This document shows positions 23,129 through 35,230 of a stretch of 64,000 bases of DNA, one piece after another (the first letter of the stretch is position 1; each line of letters starts with the position of its first letter). The DNA lies in the NCBI GenBank assembly GCA_001179505.1, contig CDMY01000821.1, positions 176,546 through 240,545 on the forward strand. The letters run 5' to 3'. The stretch comes from Vitrella brassicaformis (Eukaryota; Sar; Vitrellaceae). A program made the translations under genes and the position numbers. The notes under the pieces are model-generated. The model was given only the letters and a program-made list of their open reading frames with translations, searched no databases and had not been told where the DNA came from.

Positions 23129-26100
23129 ATGAGAAAGACTTCAGCTGTGCCGGCGACGATGAGCTTCTCGCCGGAGGGTCAGTTCCAGCCCGCCATCTAC
23201 GTGCTGCACGAAAATGCCGACTGGATGGTACGCCGCCACACCCACATCACACACACGCTCGAGGGAGACACAGAGGGAGGGATACACATCAATGGCCGCG
23301 TTGATGTGATGTCTCCAACCGACAATGGTGTGTGTGTGTGTGCGTGTGTGTGTGTGTGGTACGTCGTGCAGGAGCCGTTGCGTGAGGCGTTGTACAAGAC
23401 GGAGGAGCCTGTGTACGAGTGGGACTTCTCGCCCGAGAAGTCCGACCTGGGACCCATCGACCTCACCAAAGAACCGCCTCTAGGTAAGGACGAAGGGACA
23501 TGATGACAACCAACACAGATGAGATGGCATCACATATATCGGCTAATATTTCCATCACTTCACTTGCTCTGCTTGCGTGTTCCCCTCCCTCCCCACTTAC
23601 ACGTCGATGCGTCAGGTGTGTTTTACAACCGGATGTCGGCGTCGTCTCAGTACCGCGGGCATCGCTATTCGTGTGAGTACACCTCCGCCATCCTCGGATG
23701 GCTCACCGCTCACGGCCGGCCCGTCCTCAACGGCCCACAGGCACTCGCCCTCGAGGTCAGCAAGATGGCTCAGTGGGCCGCCTTCCAGAGCGTCGGCATA
23801 CCCACACCATACACCATCGCCGCTTTCGGGGAGAACCAAATCCTCGGTAAGTCGAGTCGACGTGGGATAGTGGGCGTTTGGGTGCGGCGCGGTGCGGGGG
23901 ATGGGATGTGCGTCACGGTCTGTGTGTGTGCGCGTGTGCCATGTCATGTGCAGAGGTGGCCAAGAAGCTCGAGAGGCAAGGGCCCTTCATCCTGAAGCCC
24001 AACAGATCCGGCAGCGGCATCGGTACCAACTCACTCACCCTCACACGTGTTATGGATGGGTCTGGTACAAACGTAGATCACGGATGTGTGTTGTTTGTGC
24101 GCATCGCATCAGGTGTGCGTTTGTTCAGCAGTGCCAAGGAGGTGTCTGAGTACTTGCAGAGCGGCGAGTTCGAGATGAGTGTGGACGGCATCATGCTGCT
24201 GCAGCAGTTCATCGAGGCCCAGCACTACTACAGGCTCGAGTTCGTCGGCAAACAGTTCCTCTACGCACTCAAAGTCCAAACCGGTACGCACGCAAACCTC
24301 ATACAAGTGGCAGAAACAGAACCACGAACCCCACTCACCTGTTGGGTTGGCTGGCTGACGCGATGCAGGTCAGCACCCGACGCGCAAGAATTCGTTTGAC
24401 TTTTGCCCGGCCGCCAAGATCCACCCCGAATCCAACGTGCAGGACCCTGACGAGGTCGAAGCCGAGGTATATGAGATGAGATGCGCACACCAGACACCAT
24501 CCACCACACCACACCACACCACACCTCACCTCTCCCTCTGTGTGTGTCTGTCTGTCTGTCTCTTGGTTGATCAGTCTGAGTTTTCGTCTCAGTTTGTGGT
24601 GTGTCCCGAGTTCGACCACCCGATCATCCCCAAGATCCTGGACCTCATGCGGCAGCGGGACATCGACGTCTGCGCCGTCGAGTTCATCGAGGCGCAGGAC
24701 GGAACCCCACTCGCATTCGACCTCAACACCAACACCAACTATAACAAGGTGGGTGCGGATGGATGGATACGTGTCGGGCGGGCAAGGGGGTGACTGTTGG
24801 CTGATCTGATCTCTGTGTGTCTGTGATGCTGTGTGCAGGGGGCTGAGGAGCGGGCGAAGCTGCGTGATGCCGCCACTGGCGCGGGGGCCATCGGTGAGAG
24901 AGACAAACGACACACCCGCGATCCACTCACACACATTCCGCTTTGTTTCTGTCTGTGTTCCCCCAGCATCAAGTCTGCGTTGTGAGCTGTTCACATTGCG
25001 CAAGAGGCTGCCGTCCAAGGCGCTGGCGCACCTGAAGAAGCAGCCGGCCATCAAGGACAGGCGGCTGGCCCACAAGGTAGAGAAGCTCCACAGACGCGAG
25101 GCCATGATGCCGTCCCCCTTCCCCGCCATGCGATTCGCCTTCAACCTCCTCGATAAGTTCCAGGTACACTACACACCCATTTCGTCCACCCACATTCATC
25201 CATCCAGCCATCCATCTGTCGCTCACTCGTGCGTTCATTCGCTCGTTCAGACTGAGTCGTCGGCTGCCAAGTTCATGGCGTTCGCGGACTACTATCAGCC
25301 GCAGTTTTTGGTGCGTCCCGACATGCCCGACGTGGAGCTCATCACGGTCACCAAGAACCAGCGGCTGACGCCTGACGACTACGACAGGAACGTCTTCCAC
25401 ATGGAATTCGACACAAGCAAAACCAAACACGTCAGGCACTACAAGATGGTGAGAAGGAATGCAATGCCGAGAGAGAGACACACGGACGGGAGGGAGGGAG
25501 GGAGGGAGGGAGTGTGATTGATGGGATGGTCACTCGTGTGTTTTGTTGTGTGTCGATCAATCAGGGTGATGCGTTGGCTGTGTATCCGCTGAACCGCCGC
25601 GAGCTGGTCAGCGAGTTCATTGACTTCTATGACCTAGACCCCAAACAAGTCATCTCGCTAGACGGTATGTCACTCAACCTTAGTTGAGTGGGCATCCCCT
25701 CCCCCCTCCCCTCCCACACCCACACACGGACTCTCCCCCCTCCCCTGTGTGCTGTGCAGGTGTGTTTGAGTTGGGCGAGGGCGTGACGGCGCTGACGACG
25801 GTCGAGCGGCTGCTCACGCAGATCTTGGACGTGTTCGGGCGGCCCACTCGTCGGTTCTACCAGCTGCTGTACCCGTTTGCCACGGACGTCGAGGAGAAGG
25901 TGGCGCTGGCCGAGTACACCCTCGACAGGAAGAAGGACGACTTCCAGAAGCGGGTCGAGAGGGGCGTCACCTACTTCTCCATACTCAAGGAGTTCCCCAG
26001 CGCCAGACCACCACTCAGGGAACTCGCCAAGTGAGTCGGTGGTGGAGGGAGGAAAGGAGGGAGGGAGCATCCATGTATCTGTTGATGTGTGCATCGGTCG

Positions 26101-27047
26101 GTGTATTGTGGCGTCTGTCTTGTGTACGTGTGTGACATCTGTAGGATGATTCCGCCCATCAAGTCTCGTTTGTACTCGATAGCGTCGTCCAGCCTCATGC
26201 ACCCCGATAGCGTTCACCTGCTCGTGGTCGAGGAGACATGGGACACTGCCGACAACGAGCACAGGTAAATATATATATATGGGCGGCTGGGTGGTCGGGT
26301 CGGCAAATGGGATTGATGCACGCGACATGCATTTTGTGGTGTGCTGTGGTGTGGTGTGTGGTCGATCTGATCTGTCAGGGCTGGTTTGTGCTCGAATTAT
26401 TTGAGTGAGCTCAAGGTTGGCGACCAGGTGGCAGCATCCCTCACCGACTCCCTCATGCACCTCCCCAAGAACCAGGAAGAGCCCATCATCATGGCCGGTA
26501 CGTACCCTCCCCCTCCCCCTCCCCCTCCCCCCGCCTCCCTCTCTCACACCAGCACATGCACATCACATAGATGAATGACGTCTGTTGCTCCCTTGTGTCT
26601 GTCTGTGCAGGTCTGGGCACAGGCATGGCCCCCTTCCGAGCCTTCATTGAGGAGAAGGCGTACTGGCATCGCAAGGGCGTGAAGGTCGGCCCGGTGGTGC
26701 TCTACTTCGGCTCGCGCTACCGGTCCAAGGAGTTCCTCTACGGCGAGGAGCTGGAGGCCTACGAGAAGGAGGGCCTCGTCACCTCCCTCCGGCTGGCCTT
26801 CTCGCGCGACCAGAAGCACAAGGTGTACATCCAGCACCTCATGGCGCAGGACGGAGAGATGCTCAACGACTACCTCTGCAACAGGAACGGCCACTTCTAC
26901 CTCTGCGGGCCCACCTGGCCGGCCGAGGACGTCCGCCAGGCCATCGAGGGGGCCTTCGTGCAGTACGGCGGGATGGGCAGTGAGGGCGCGGGCGACAAGC
27001 TCAAAGAGCTCAAGGACCAAGGACACTACATCCTAGAAGTCTACTGA
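23129..27047 (+). CDS. ATP-grasp domain fused to sulfite reductase flavoprotein (FAD/NADPH) module
   Basis: Fifteen exons (23129-23227, 23372-23483, 23616-23846, 23954-24022, 24113-24283, 24369-24466, 24575-24748, 24839-24893, 24967-25163, 25251-25448, 25565-25664, 25760-26030, 26145-26264, 26379-26497, 26611-27047) join in phase to ~840 residues. Residues ~10-340 look like a RimK-type ATP-grasp ligase: PIYVLHE-like start (PAIYVLHENADWM), FILKPNRSGSGIG nucleotide loop, MLLQQFIEAQHYYRLEFVG, and the Mg-binding end AFDLNTNTNYN. A linker of ~100 basic residues leads to the reductase module: FAD motif RLYSIASSS and GLCSNYL, NADPH motif GLGTGMAPFRAF, FYLCGP and terminal Tyr. The module has no flavodoxin domain, which the divergent partner supplies. 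A second start at 23159 is possible. Confidence 0.85.
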
Positions 27048-28952
27048 GTAGACCGGCCTCTCTCTCTCTCTGTGCATGCGTGTGCGTGTTGGTGGGTGCG
27101 CTGGTGCGGTCGCATCTTGTGCTTTTTCTCGATGCGCCCCGCATTGCGTTCAATGCGATGCGGCCTATCGAGACGTGTGTGTGTGTGTGTGTATGTGTGT
27201 GTGTGCGGCTTTGGGTGGGCGTGATGGCTGTGGTTGTGCTGTAAATACCGTGGGCCGATTTTGCTCGGGTGTGCAGAAGAGACTGGATGGTTGTTGCGTA
27301 AGATTAGGAGGTGCGAATGTACGTGCGTACGGAATGGATAACGGCGACTGACTGATCTGGCTCTCTGGCTTTCACTCACTGCAACTTACTTTTGCTCAAG
27401 GGTTCTTTTCCAGGGCCTGGGGTGTTGGGTGGATGGTCGGGCTGTTTTCTTTTGGTACTTACTGTCTGCTTGTGCGAGATCGGCCTGAGTGAGGCTGGGA
27501 TGTCCGCCTTCATACGTATGTGCCCAACATCCCTGTCTGCCTTCCTGCCTGTCTGGCTTGTCTCTCTGCACGTGTGCGTGTGTCTGTTTCAAGCAGGCAG
27601 GCTGCCTTCGGCGGTGTCTGCAGATTTTTATCCCGGTTGGCTGTTGAAAGACTGGATGGATGGATGGATGGAGGCAGCGAAGATGTGTGTGTGGGCCGCG
27701 TGCTTTGTTATTACGTGTCATCGCAGTCCGTCTTCCTACGCTCACGTGCCGCCAGGGAAAACTGGCGCCGCACGTGCGCGTGGGAGGCTGTGGTGAGATG
27801 ACACGTCACAACATTGCCGCTGGAGTGAGTGAGACATGTGCAGTGCACACGCCTTTTGCTGCACGGCGAGGCGGGCAGACAAGCAGTGAGGAAGGAAGGC
27901 GACACGCCACACGCGGATGGACCACCAGCTAGAGGGGAGGGGAGTGTGTGAGGTGAACTGACTGATGACTGGTGCTGTTGTATCACGTGTGGTGAGTGAA
28001 ATTACCCCTGCTGCCTTCACGTGTAACCCGTGTAGTGTGTCTTGCTGTGACGTCGTTGCACCCTTCGACGATCCGAAGGGTACGTCGGGGTCGCTGCCTG
28101 GCAGCCTTCACGCGTGTACGGGCGGAGGCAGGGGGGTCGATGGTGGGTGAGTCATCCCTTGCTGTACGTGCCACATCTGTGTGTATCTATCTACCTATTG
28201 AGTGTGTGGTCGTGAACATAAGCTGGTTGACAGACAACGCAATGCAATGCGGCGGTGGTGCATTTTTGGCTGCATGACCCGTCCGTCTGGCTGTCAGTCT
28301 GTTGTGAGTGGATGCCACCGGGGTGCGTGGGTGGGTGTGTGGGCGCGTACACTACCATCATCATATGGATGTGAGGGTGGTGCTGGTCGGGTGGACACTG
28401 CCTTTTTGCACAAACCGACATGCATACCATGCCATGCTCAGACTCATCACATCACATCCGGTCCCACTAATTGAATGGACGTCCATGTACACACAGGCAG
28501 CATTGTCGACACGGCAACCGGCGATACAACAGGCGCCGTGACGTGCGCCATACCCACGTGACGGTCCACAGTCTACACCACGCAACGGGGAGGGGAGGAA
28601 CAGGGGAAAATTCAGTGCAAATGACACAACAAAGAGAATCCTCACGACAGAAGGAGCTGAACGAGCTTCTGAGCTCGCAGGATTGACCCCTTCCTGAGTT
28701 TTGCAGTGGAGCGGCTTCTTTCGGCCGTCGTTTAAAGACACCACGAGCAAGAGAGAGCCGAAGTCGCCGTCAACAGATCAATTCGGCAAGGTTGCCGTCT
28801 GCACCGAGGAGCCCCAAGAGCCGGGGAGAAGAGCAAGAACCTTCAAAAGGGCGCATCGCTGCGCATCCGCAGGTAAAGGATGACAGCCTGGCCATCACAA
28901 CTCACGCTCACAAGGCAGGAACAGTGCCAATTGAATAGTGCAAAACGCACCG
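27048..28952. other. Intergenic/5' region without a supported CDS; 3' part duplicated
   Basis: About 1.9 kb with TG and TGGA runs. From ~28,690 onward it is nearly identical to 30,150-30,411, the 5' flank of the second kinase copy. That flank ends in a conserved CCGCAG/GTAAAG junction (28,872 and 30,331), which may be the end of an untranslated 5' exon. Confidence 0.5.
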
Positions 28953-29336
28953 ATGATGATATCACAGTTGAAGGATGCATCTTTGATGTGTTCTCAGGTT
29001 GCGGCCTGCATGCAGGCGCCACCCGGTCCCCCGGGCATGGCACACGCCGGCATGACCCCATCCCTCGCCCCCTCTCCCCCTCCGCCTCCCCGATACCCTC
29101 CCCCGCCCCCTCGCTCCCCCTTGCATGAGATGTTTGAGGTGAAGAAGCTCCTCGGCCGCGGCGCATACGGCGATGTCTTCGAGGCCGTCGACAAGGCCAG
29201 TGGGGAGACCAGAGCGGTCAAGACCTTCGCCAAGCGGGTCAACGGCGTGGAAGCCCACCCATCCACCCACGTGGAAGTGGCGGCCATGAGGCGCGCCCGA
29301 GGCCACCCCTATATCGTGGACCTCAAGGGCTTTTGC
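28953..29336 (+). pseudogene. Protein kinase copy 1, interrupted by an assembly gap
   Basis: An ATG at 28953 opens a frame nearly identical to the kinase at 30412: a Pro-rich leader with poly-Pro runs, then the kinase N-lobe with glycine loop GRGAYGDVFEAV and the AVK lysine. The frame runs into the N gap at 29337. The sequence after the gap (29637 on) has no similarity to the rest of the kinase, so this copy is either truncated or mis-assembled. Differences from copy 2 are few (Ala/Val in the glycine loop, Arg/Gln before AVK, one extra Pro), which implies a recent tandem duplication with a period of about 1.46 kb. Confidence 0.6.
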
Positions 29337-29636
29337 NNNNNNNNNNNNNNNNNNNNNNNNNNNNNNNNNNNNNNNNNNNNNNNNNNNNNNNNNNNNNNNN
29401 NNNNNNNNNNNNNNNNNNNNNNNNNNNNNNNNNNNNNNNNNNNNNNNNNNNNNNNNNNNNNNNNNNNNNNNNNNNNNNNNNNNNNNNNNNNNNNNNNNNN
29501 NNNNNNNNNNNNNNNNNNNNNNNNNNNNNNNNNNNNNNNNNNNNNNNNNNNNNNNNNNNNNNNNNNNNNNNNNNNNNNNNNNNNNNNNNNNNNNNNNNNN
29601 NNNNNNNNNNNNNNNNNNNNNNNNNNNNNNNNNNNN
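29337..29636. other. Assembly gap (300 N)
   Basis: A run of exactly 300 N inside kinase copy 1. The round length suggests an estimated or default scaffold gap. Confidence 0.99.
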
Positions 29637-29692
29637 ACATGTAGGTATTCGAGGCAGACGATGATGCATAGGAAGACCAGGGCATTTGGATA

Positions 29693-29748
29693 CGACGGCA
29701 GGCATTGGCATCGGTGGAGCCGACGGCAGGCATTGGCATCGGTGGAGC
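29693..29748. repeat. 28-base perfect tandem duplication
   Basis: The unit starting cgacggcaggcattggcatc (28 bases) occurs twice in a row, at 29693-29720 and 29721-29748, just after the assembly gap. Low-complexity sequence here may explain why the assembly broke. Confidence 0.8.
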
Positions 29749-30411
29749 TTTGCAAAGGGAGACGGCGCCCTGTCATTAGGTGGGGGTCTGTTATGGGGGC
29801 GTCTTGCCTCCGAGTCGAAGTGAATGAGAACCTTTGTGTGGTTCAAGCTGTTCCAGTGACCGTTGTTGTCTTGTGCGGCAACTTGTGGCTCGAGAAAATT
29901 GTGGATATATGATCAGTCGCCCGTCAAAATACGCCGGAAGTAGCTCCGTTGACAATAGAGACACGTAGCGAAACAGAGACACGTTAAGCGTTCGTGCATC
30001 CATAGACAAACACTCATGTGTGAGTAAATAACACGCAATACGACACAGTGAAAACCAAGGGGGGGGAGGAAGACACAATGCCAATTCGCGCTGCTGCAGT
30101 TCACTCGCCGCGAGCTCCGCCAAAGCTCGCCGCCATCCTCTTCGACCCCTTCCTCAGTTTTGCAATGGAGCGGCTTCTCTTGGCTGTCGTCTGAAGACAC
30201 CACGAGCAAGAAAGAGCGGAAGTCGCCATCAAAAGATCAATTCGGCAAGGTTGCCGTCTGCACCGAGAAGCCCCAAGAGCCGGGGAGAAGAGCAAGAACC
30301 TTCAAAAGGGCGCATCGCTGCGCATCCGCAGGTAAAGGATGACAGCCTGGCCATCACAACTCACGCTCACAAGGCAGGAACAGTGCCAATTGAACAGTGC
30401 AGAACGCACCG

Positions 30412-32268
30412 ATGATGATATCACAGTTGAAGGATGCATCTTTGATGTGTTCTCAGGTTGCGGCCTGCATGCAGGCGCCACCCGGTCCCCCGGGCATGGC
30501 ACACGCCGGCATGACCCCATCCCTCGCCCCCTCTCCCCCTCCGCCTCCCCGATACCCTCCTCCGCCCCCTCCCAGCTCCCCCTTGCATGAGATGTTTGAG
30601 GTGAAGAAGCTCCTCGGCCGCGGCGTATACGGCGATGTCTTCGAGGCCGTCGACAAGGCCAGTGGGGAGACCCAAGCGGTCAAGACCTTCGCCAAGCGGG
30701 TCAACGGCGTGGAAGCCCACCCATCCACCCACGTGGAAGTGGCGGCCATGAGGCGCGCCCGAGGCCACCCCTATATCGTGGACCTCAAGGGCTTTTGCCT
30801 GGAGCACGGCCCCTGCCAGTTTGCTTACATGGAGAAGTGCGGCCCCAACCTCCACACCTACCAAGTGAGTCGCTGCCCCCACGGCTTCGGCATCCAGGTG
30901 CTCAAGAGAGCAACTTGGCAGTTGGCCCGGGGCATCGCCCACCTACACAAGCTGGGGGTGTGGCATCGCGATATCAAGCCGGCCAACCTGCTAGTGAGCC
31001 CCGACAGGCAGGGAGTCAAGATAGCTGACTTCGGCCTTGCTCTTCTTCGGCCCAGGAGGCTGGACTGGAGCCTGGCGTCCCTGTACGAGATGGGGACGCC
31101 AGGTTTTGTGGCACTCGAGGTGCTCCTGGCCAGGGAGATGGCCAAGTATGGCCTAGCGGGGACGGGCACGGTGATGGGCATCGAGCCATACAGCCACAAG
31201 ATCGATGGGTGGGCGCTGGCGGCCAGCCTCTGGCAGCTGGGATTCGGCAGGGCGCTGATCCCTGTGGCGGCTGGATGGACCGAGGATCAGATCCTCTTCG
31301 ACTCGGTGCGCATCCAGGGGCTGCCCAAGCCGGGGGACATGGGAGGGGCAATGGGGCACTTGATAAGCTGCATTCAGAACGACGGCCGCCGCAGCCATCG
31401 CCTCCCCACGGGAGACTGGGGCCTGTTCGACCAGTCCAAGGAGGCGATAAAGGAGAGGCTGATCTCCCGGCTGCAGCAGCAGGGTGTGACCGGGGCGCCG
31501 GTGATGGGCGATGCTGTCGTGTTTGGCAACTTCATGGACCTCCTGTCTAGGTATGTGCACAAAAAGAAGGGAAAAGACTGACTGAGGGGACAACACTCAT
31601 CTGTCCCGTGTCTCTCTTGCTCTGTTTGCAGTTTGTTGCTGCCGCCCGCTGAAAGGCCGGAGGTTTCGACCATCCAGCGGTACCCTTTCGTCCTCACCCC
31701 GCCCAACCGCACCCCAGCCCCAGCACAACCCACTGCGGCTCCCTCAGACCAGCAGAAGAAGGCCGCTGCTGCCCTTGACCAGCAGAAGGGGCGGCCTGGG
31801 GTGGCCGGCGAGGAGAAGGCGCACGAAGAGACCGCTGAGGATGACACTGGCCAGCGAGAGGCCGCCGCCAATGGTGATGGCGGTGAGTCTGACGAGAGCG
31901 CTGCCAATGGTGATGGCGGTGAGTCTGACGAGAGCGCTGCCAATGGCGATGGCGGTGAGTCTGACAAGAGCGCTGCCAATGGTGATGCCGATGAGTCTGA
32001 CGAACAGAGCCCTACCGAGCAGCCGAGCAGCACTGATGGCGGCGACACGTTTCCCCGAACGAGGAGACCGACGGCCGACGGCGCAGGGGCACCAGAGGCC
32101 CACGACGGCGAGACAGGGGAGGGAGACGAGGAAGATGAGTCCCTCCGTCTCCCTTTCCGGCAGGCGTTTCCCTGGAAGAACTGGCAATCGACGCCCACCC
32201 GAGATGTGTCACCGAGACGGGAGAGGGACATGATGGGAGGCCGCTGGGGACGACCTGGCGATGCGTGA
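30412..32268 (+). CDS. Protein kinase with Pro-rich leader and acidic repeat tail (copy 2, intact)
   Basis: Two exons (30412-31550 and 31632-32268) give about 590 residues. A ~50-residue Pro-rich leader precedes a complete Ser/Thr-type kinase domain: GRGVYGDVFEAV glycine loop, QAVKTF lysine, WHRDIKPANLL catalytic loop, KIADFGLAL metal motif and TPGFVALEV in place of the APE region. The domain ends at LLLPPAERPEV, so the catalytic set is intact. The C-terminal ~200 residues are acidic and contain a repeated AANGDGGESDES unit (about four copies near 31,865-32,000), then a basic end. Function unknown; the glycine-loop and HRD contexts do not place it in a named kinase group. Confidence 0.85.
31862..32004 (+). 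repeat. In-frame 36-base tandem repeat coding an acidic motif
   Basis: Roughly four copies of a 36-base unit encode A-A-N-G-D-G-G-E-S-D-E-S with small variation inside the kinase C-terminal exon. Repeat number could vary between strains. Confidence 0.8.
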
Positions 32269-32998
32269 ACATCTGACCGTGTGTGTGTGCACGCTGGCTG
32301 GCGGTGTCCGCTGATGCGCACTGGCGGCATGCATGTGGTGCGTGTGGTGTGGCGATGCGGGGGACGCGAGATATGACCGCCCTTTTTGCCGGATGGACAC
32401 GAGACGCATGTGAACAATTCAATAAACGTGCACGGCCCAATTGTAGCAGGTTGCAATGATGCAGTACGTGCCGAACAAATGAGTGCCGTCCACAAACTCA
32501 CAAACGCATCAAATTATCATACACACATTGACTTGACGTACAAACAAACGCTAATTAGCAGCGGGCTCGGTCAGCCGAAGGAGAGAGATGCCATCAGTAC
32601 GAGACGGCGACACATGTATTATATAAGGTCAAAACTTCACCAGCAAACGTATGTATGTTTGTCCTCCTTGGCTCAGGCTACAGATATAGATGGACGCAGG
32701 CAGCTCTCCTGTGGTCAGCCAGGCCCAGACATAAGTGCATGAACCGGTCCCTCCATCCCTCCATCCATCTCTTCTTGTCGCCTCCCTCCCCTCAGCCAGC
32801 CAGCCAGCCAATTGGACGAGTGAGTGCTCCCCTGTGTGCTGAGCATGACTTCATCCCGCCTCCGACACTTGCTTGCCGTCCGTCGGCCAATGTCGTCATG
32901 CCGGGCGGGCCATCACACTTGGCACGGCAGGGGGCACGCATTCACTCGCGGTACATTGACGGACGTACTGAATGATACTGACACATATACACATGCAC

Positions 32999-33050
<52 letters not shown>

Positions 33051-33790
33051 CGCTCAGTGTGTGTGGGTCCTCAATTCACCTGTATGTAAGTCTTCCCCGG
33101 TCCTCTCTGGCAGTAGGGCACCACGGATGCGCTCCTCAATCGCTCAGGTCGAAGGCTTCTGCGAGACTCACACCATACGTCTAGCGTATTGGTTGCTGCC
33201 CATGTTGGCCGTGCAGTCCAGCAGGTGCTTCCTGGACAGTGTACTCGAAAGACAGCCGCCTCAACATCAAACGACACACGACGCTGAATGCACAGACAGA
33301 CAGACAGACAGACGATCAAGATACACAGAAACAAGCGAGTGCAGGGAGTCTGCTCACCGCTCTCTGAATCATCGGCTGCATCTCATCGCACACGTACTGT
33401 ATGTGTGTAGTCGATGATTGCCATGCACTCGGATGGCTTGGTGTGGTACTGCAGCATCCTATATATGTGCTGCAGTGGCCAGTGTGCCTAGAGATGTCCT
33501 CGCCGTCGACAGCTGTGCAGATGGTCTTAGTTGAGGAGGGTGTCGACCTCCTCCATGTATCGACACCATTCTCCGCCAGTGACTGTCTGACGACGTCCGA
33601 TGGATAAATAGATCAGCGCCTGGAACACACAGGCAGGAAGCGGCAAATGAATCAACACAAATGACGCACCGTTTCGGTTCTGGCGAGTCCCTTTCCTCCC
33701 TCATCTGCGAGCTTTGTTTTTGACAGGCAAAGATCTTTGGACGGCTGGATCTTTGACCCCAACCTCGGCAGCGCTATACAAGTGTCGGCA
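32269..33790. other. Intergenic region with microsatellites; no supported gene
   Basis: About 1.5 kb. It contains a (CACATA)n tract and ATCC and GACA runs. Short open frames in 33,070-33,700 show no family resemblance. Confidence 0.5.
32981..33050. repeat. (CACATA)n microsatellite
   Basis: About ten near-perfect hexamer units of acacat, ending in a CACACA run at 33050. Confidence 0.9.
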
Positions 33791-34799
33791 ATGCAGATCC
33801 TGCTGGCCTTCGTTGCGCTCTCGAGCCTGATCTGCTTCACTCACTCCTTCCAGCCCTCTCCTCCCCTCAGCCACCGTGAGCACTCATTGCACGAGGCACC
33901 ATCATATGGCGCGTGGTGATGTGCACAGCACAGTGGCCCATGGTGCCAAGATCTGGCTCTGTCTTGGTCTGGTGACTTTCAGTCGCCTTCCGAGCACCTG
34001 TATCTGCCGCTGCTCCCTCTCGGCACCATGCACCTCGCAGTCGCCTGTCGTCGTCCCTTCAGATGCAGGCACCAGCTACAGTGAGGATGGGTGGGATGGC
34101 TAGACAATCAACACGGTTGAAATGAATGGAGGTCTCTCTGCACTCACGCACTGCACTGTTATGTGTGTGTGAAGTTGATTCAGTACCACGGCGTGAAGCT
34201 GCGACTGCCTGTGTTTGGCGACACGAGTGTGGGGGTGGCCTTCACACCGGAGGCCTGCAAGGAGCTCTCGGCAAAGGTCGATGAGGTTAGGCCGTCTGCC
34301 CGGGAGAGGAGAGGCGCACTCATGGCTTCTCGGGCGATGTGTGTGTGTGTGTGTGTGTGTGCAGGTGCTGCAGACGTTCAGGGTGATTGCTGATCGGAGG
34401 GAGGGCAGGGAACGGCCACGGTGAGTGAAGGAGCATGGACGGACGGATGGGTGGGTGATGGAAGACCAGACCACGCGCACATCACTTTCTAAGTGCGTGT
34501 ATGTGTGTGTGATTGACTCAGTCGCGAGCCATCGATGGAGTTCCAGACGGAGGTCGACGGCACGCGCATCAGCTTCGAATGCAACCCTAACATATTTCCG
34601 GTACGCACGCCGAGCCGCACGCAAACTCACACATCCATCCATCCATCCACATATGTATGTGTGTGTGTGTGTGTAGGACTACACGAAGGCCCAGGTGTTT
34701 TTCCAGGTCAAGTCGCCGCACGTGGACATCACCGCACAGCTGTCCTTCCAGAGCCTCATCGAGGCACTCGCACAATACAAAGAGCAATACGGAATGTGA
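33791..34799 (+). CDS. Unidentified protein with a bipartite plastid-type leader, six exons
   Basis: Exons 33791-33875, 33983-34080, ~34175-34285, 34365-34420, 34522-34600 and 34677-34799 are in phase (exon 3 may start at 34182 instead). The leader is a signal peptide (MQILLAFVALSSLICFTHS) followed by Phe and a Ser/Ala/Arg-rich stretch (FRAPVSAAAPSRHHAPRSRL) ending in LQM, as in transit peptides. The mature part (~120 residues) is a compact alpha/beta domain with VKLRLPVFGDTSVGVAFT, an amphipathic helix and TAQLSFQSLIEALAQY at the end. I do not recognise the family. Import into a complex plastid is inferred from the leader. Confidence 0.7.
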
Positions 34800-35230
34800 C
34801 GAGTGTTGCACTGCACTGACACGAGGCGAAGAGAGCAGGGAGGGTCTGTCTGTCTGTCTGGAGGGGCTGCGGCTTAAGAGAGACGGATGGTTTGATCGCT
34901 CATTTGTTATTCTGCAATGTGTGTACGCCTACTGGCGTCGCTCGCTTTATGCATCCTCGCCGTGCTGTGCATGGGTCCATCCATCCATTTTGAGTGAGTG
35001 CGAGGGACACACACGTATACAAACGGATTGATTGCCTCATCCATGCGATGGGAGAAATGGCCATGCGAGTGGCGACTGCGACGTGGAAGCTCCGTCCTTG
35101 GCAAAGGAAAGAGATTCGACGTCGTAGTCACCATCGCTAGGTCGGTCATTTCTCCCATCTGGCAACCGAGGCTGGTTTACCTGTCAATCCCTCATGCACA
35201 GGTCGTCAAGTGATTGCCTGCCTCCCTGCC
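34800..35230. other. Intergenic region between convergent genes; nothing seen
   Basis: About 430 bases with a CTGT run at 34845-34860 and no coding signal. Confidence 0.6.

Noticed and set aside
28701-28883. Short frame upstream of kinase copy 1 as a coding exon
   Set aside because: It lacks an ATG in this frame (TTG start) and has an equivalent at 30160; more likely an untranslated 5' exon.
32981-33050. CRISPR or telomere-like array
   Set aside because: It is a plain hexanucleotide microsatellite with no spacers and no telomeric unit.
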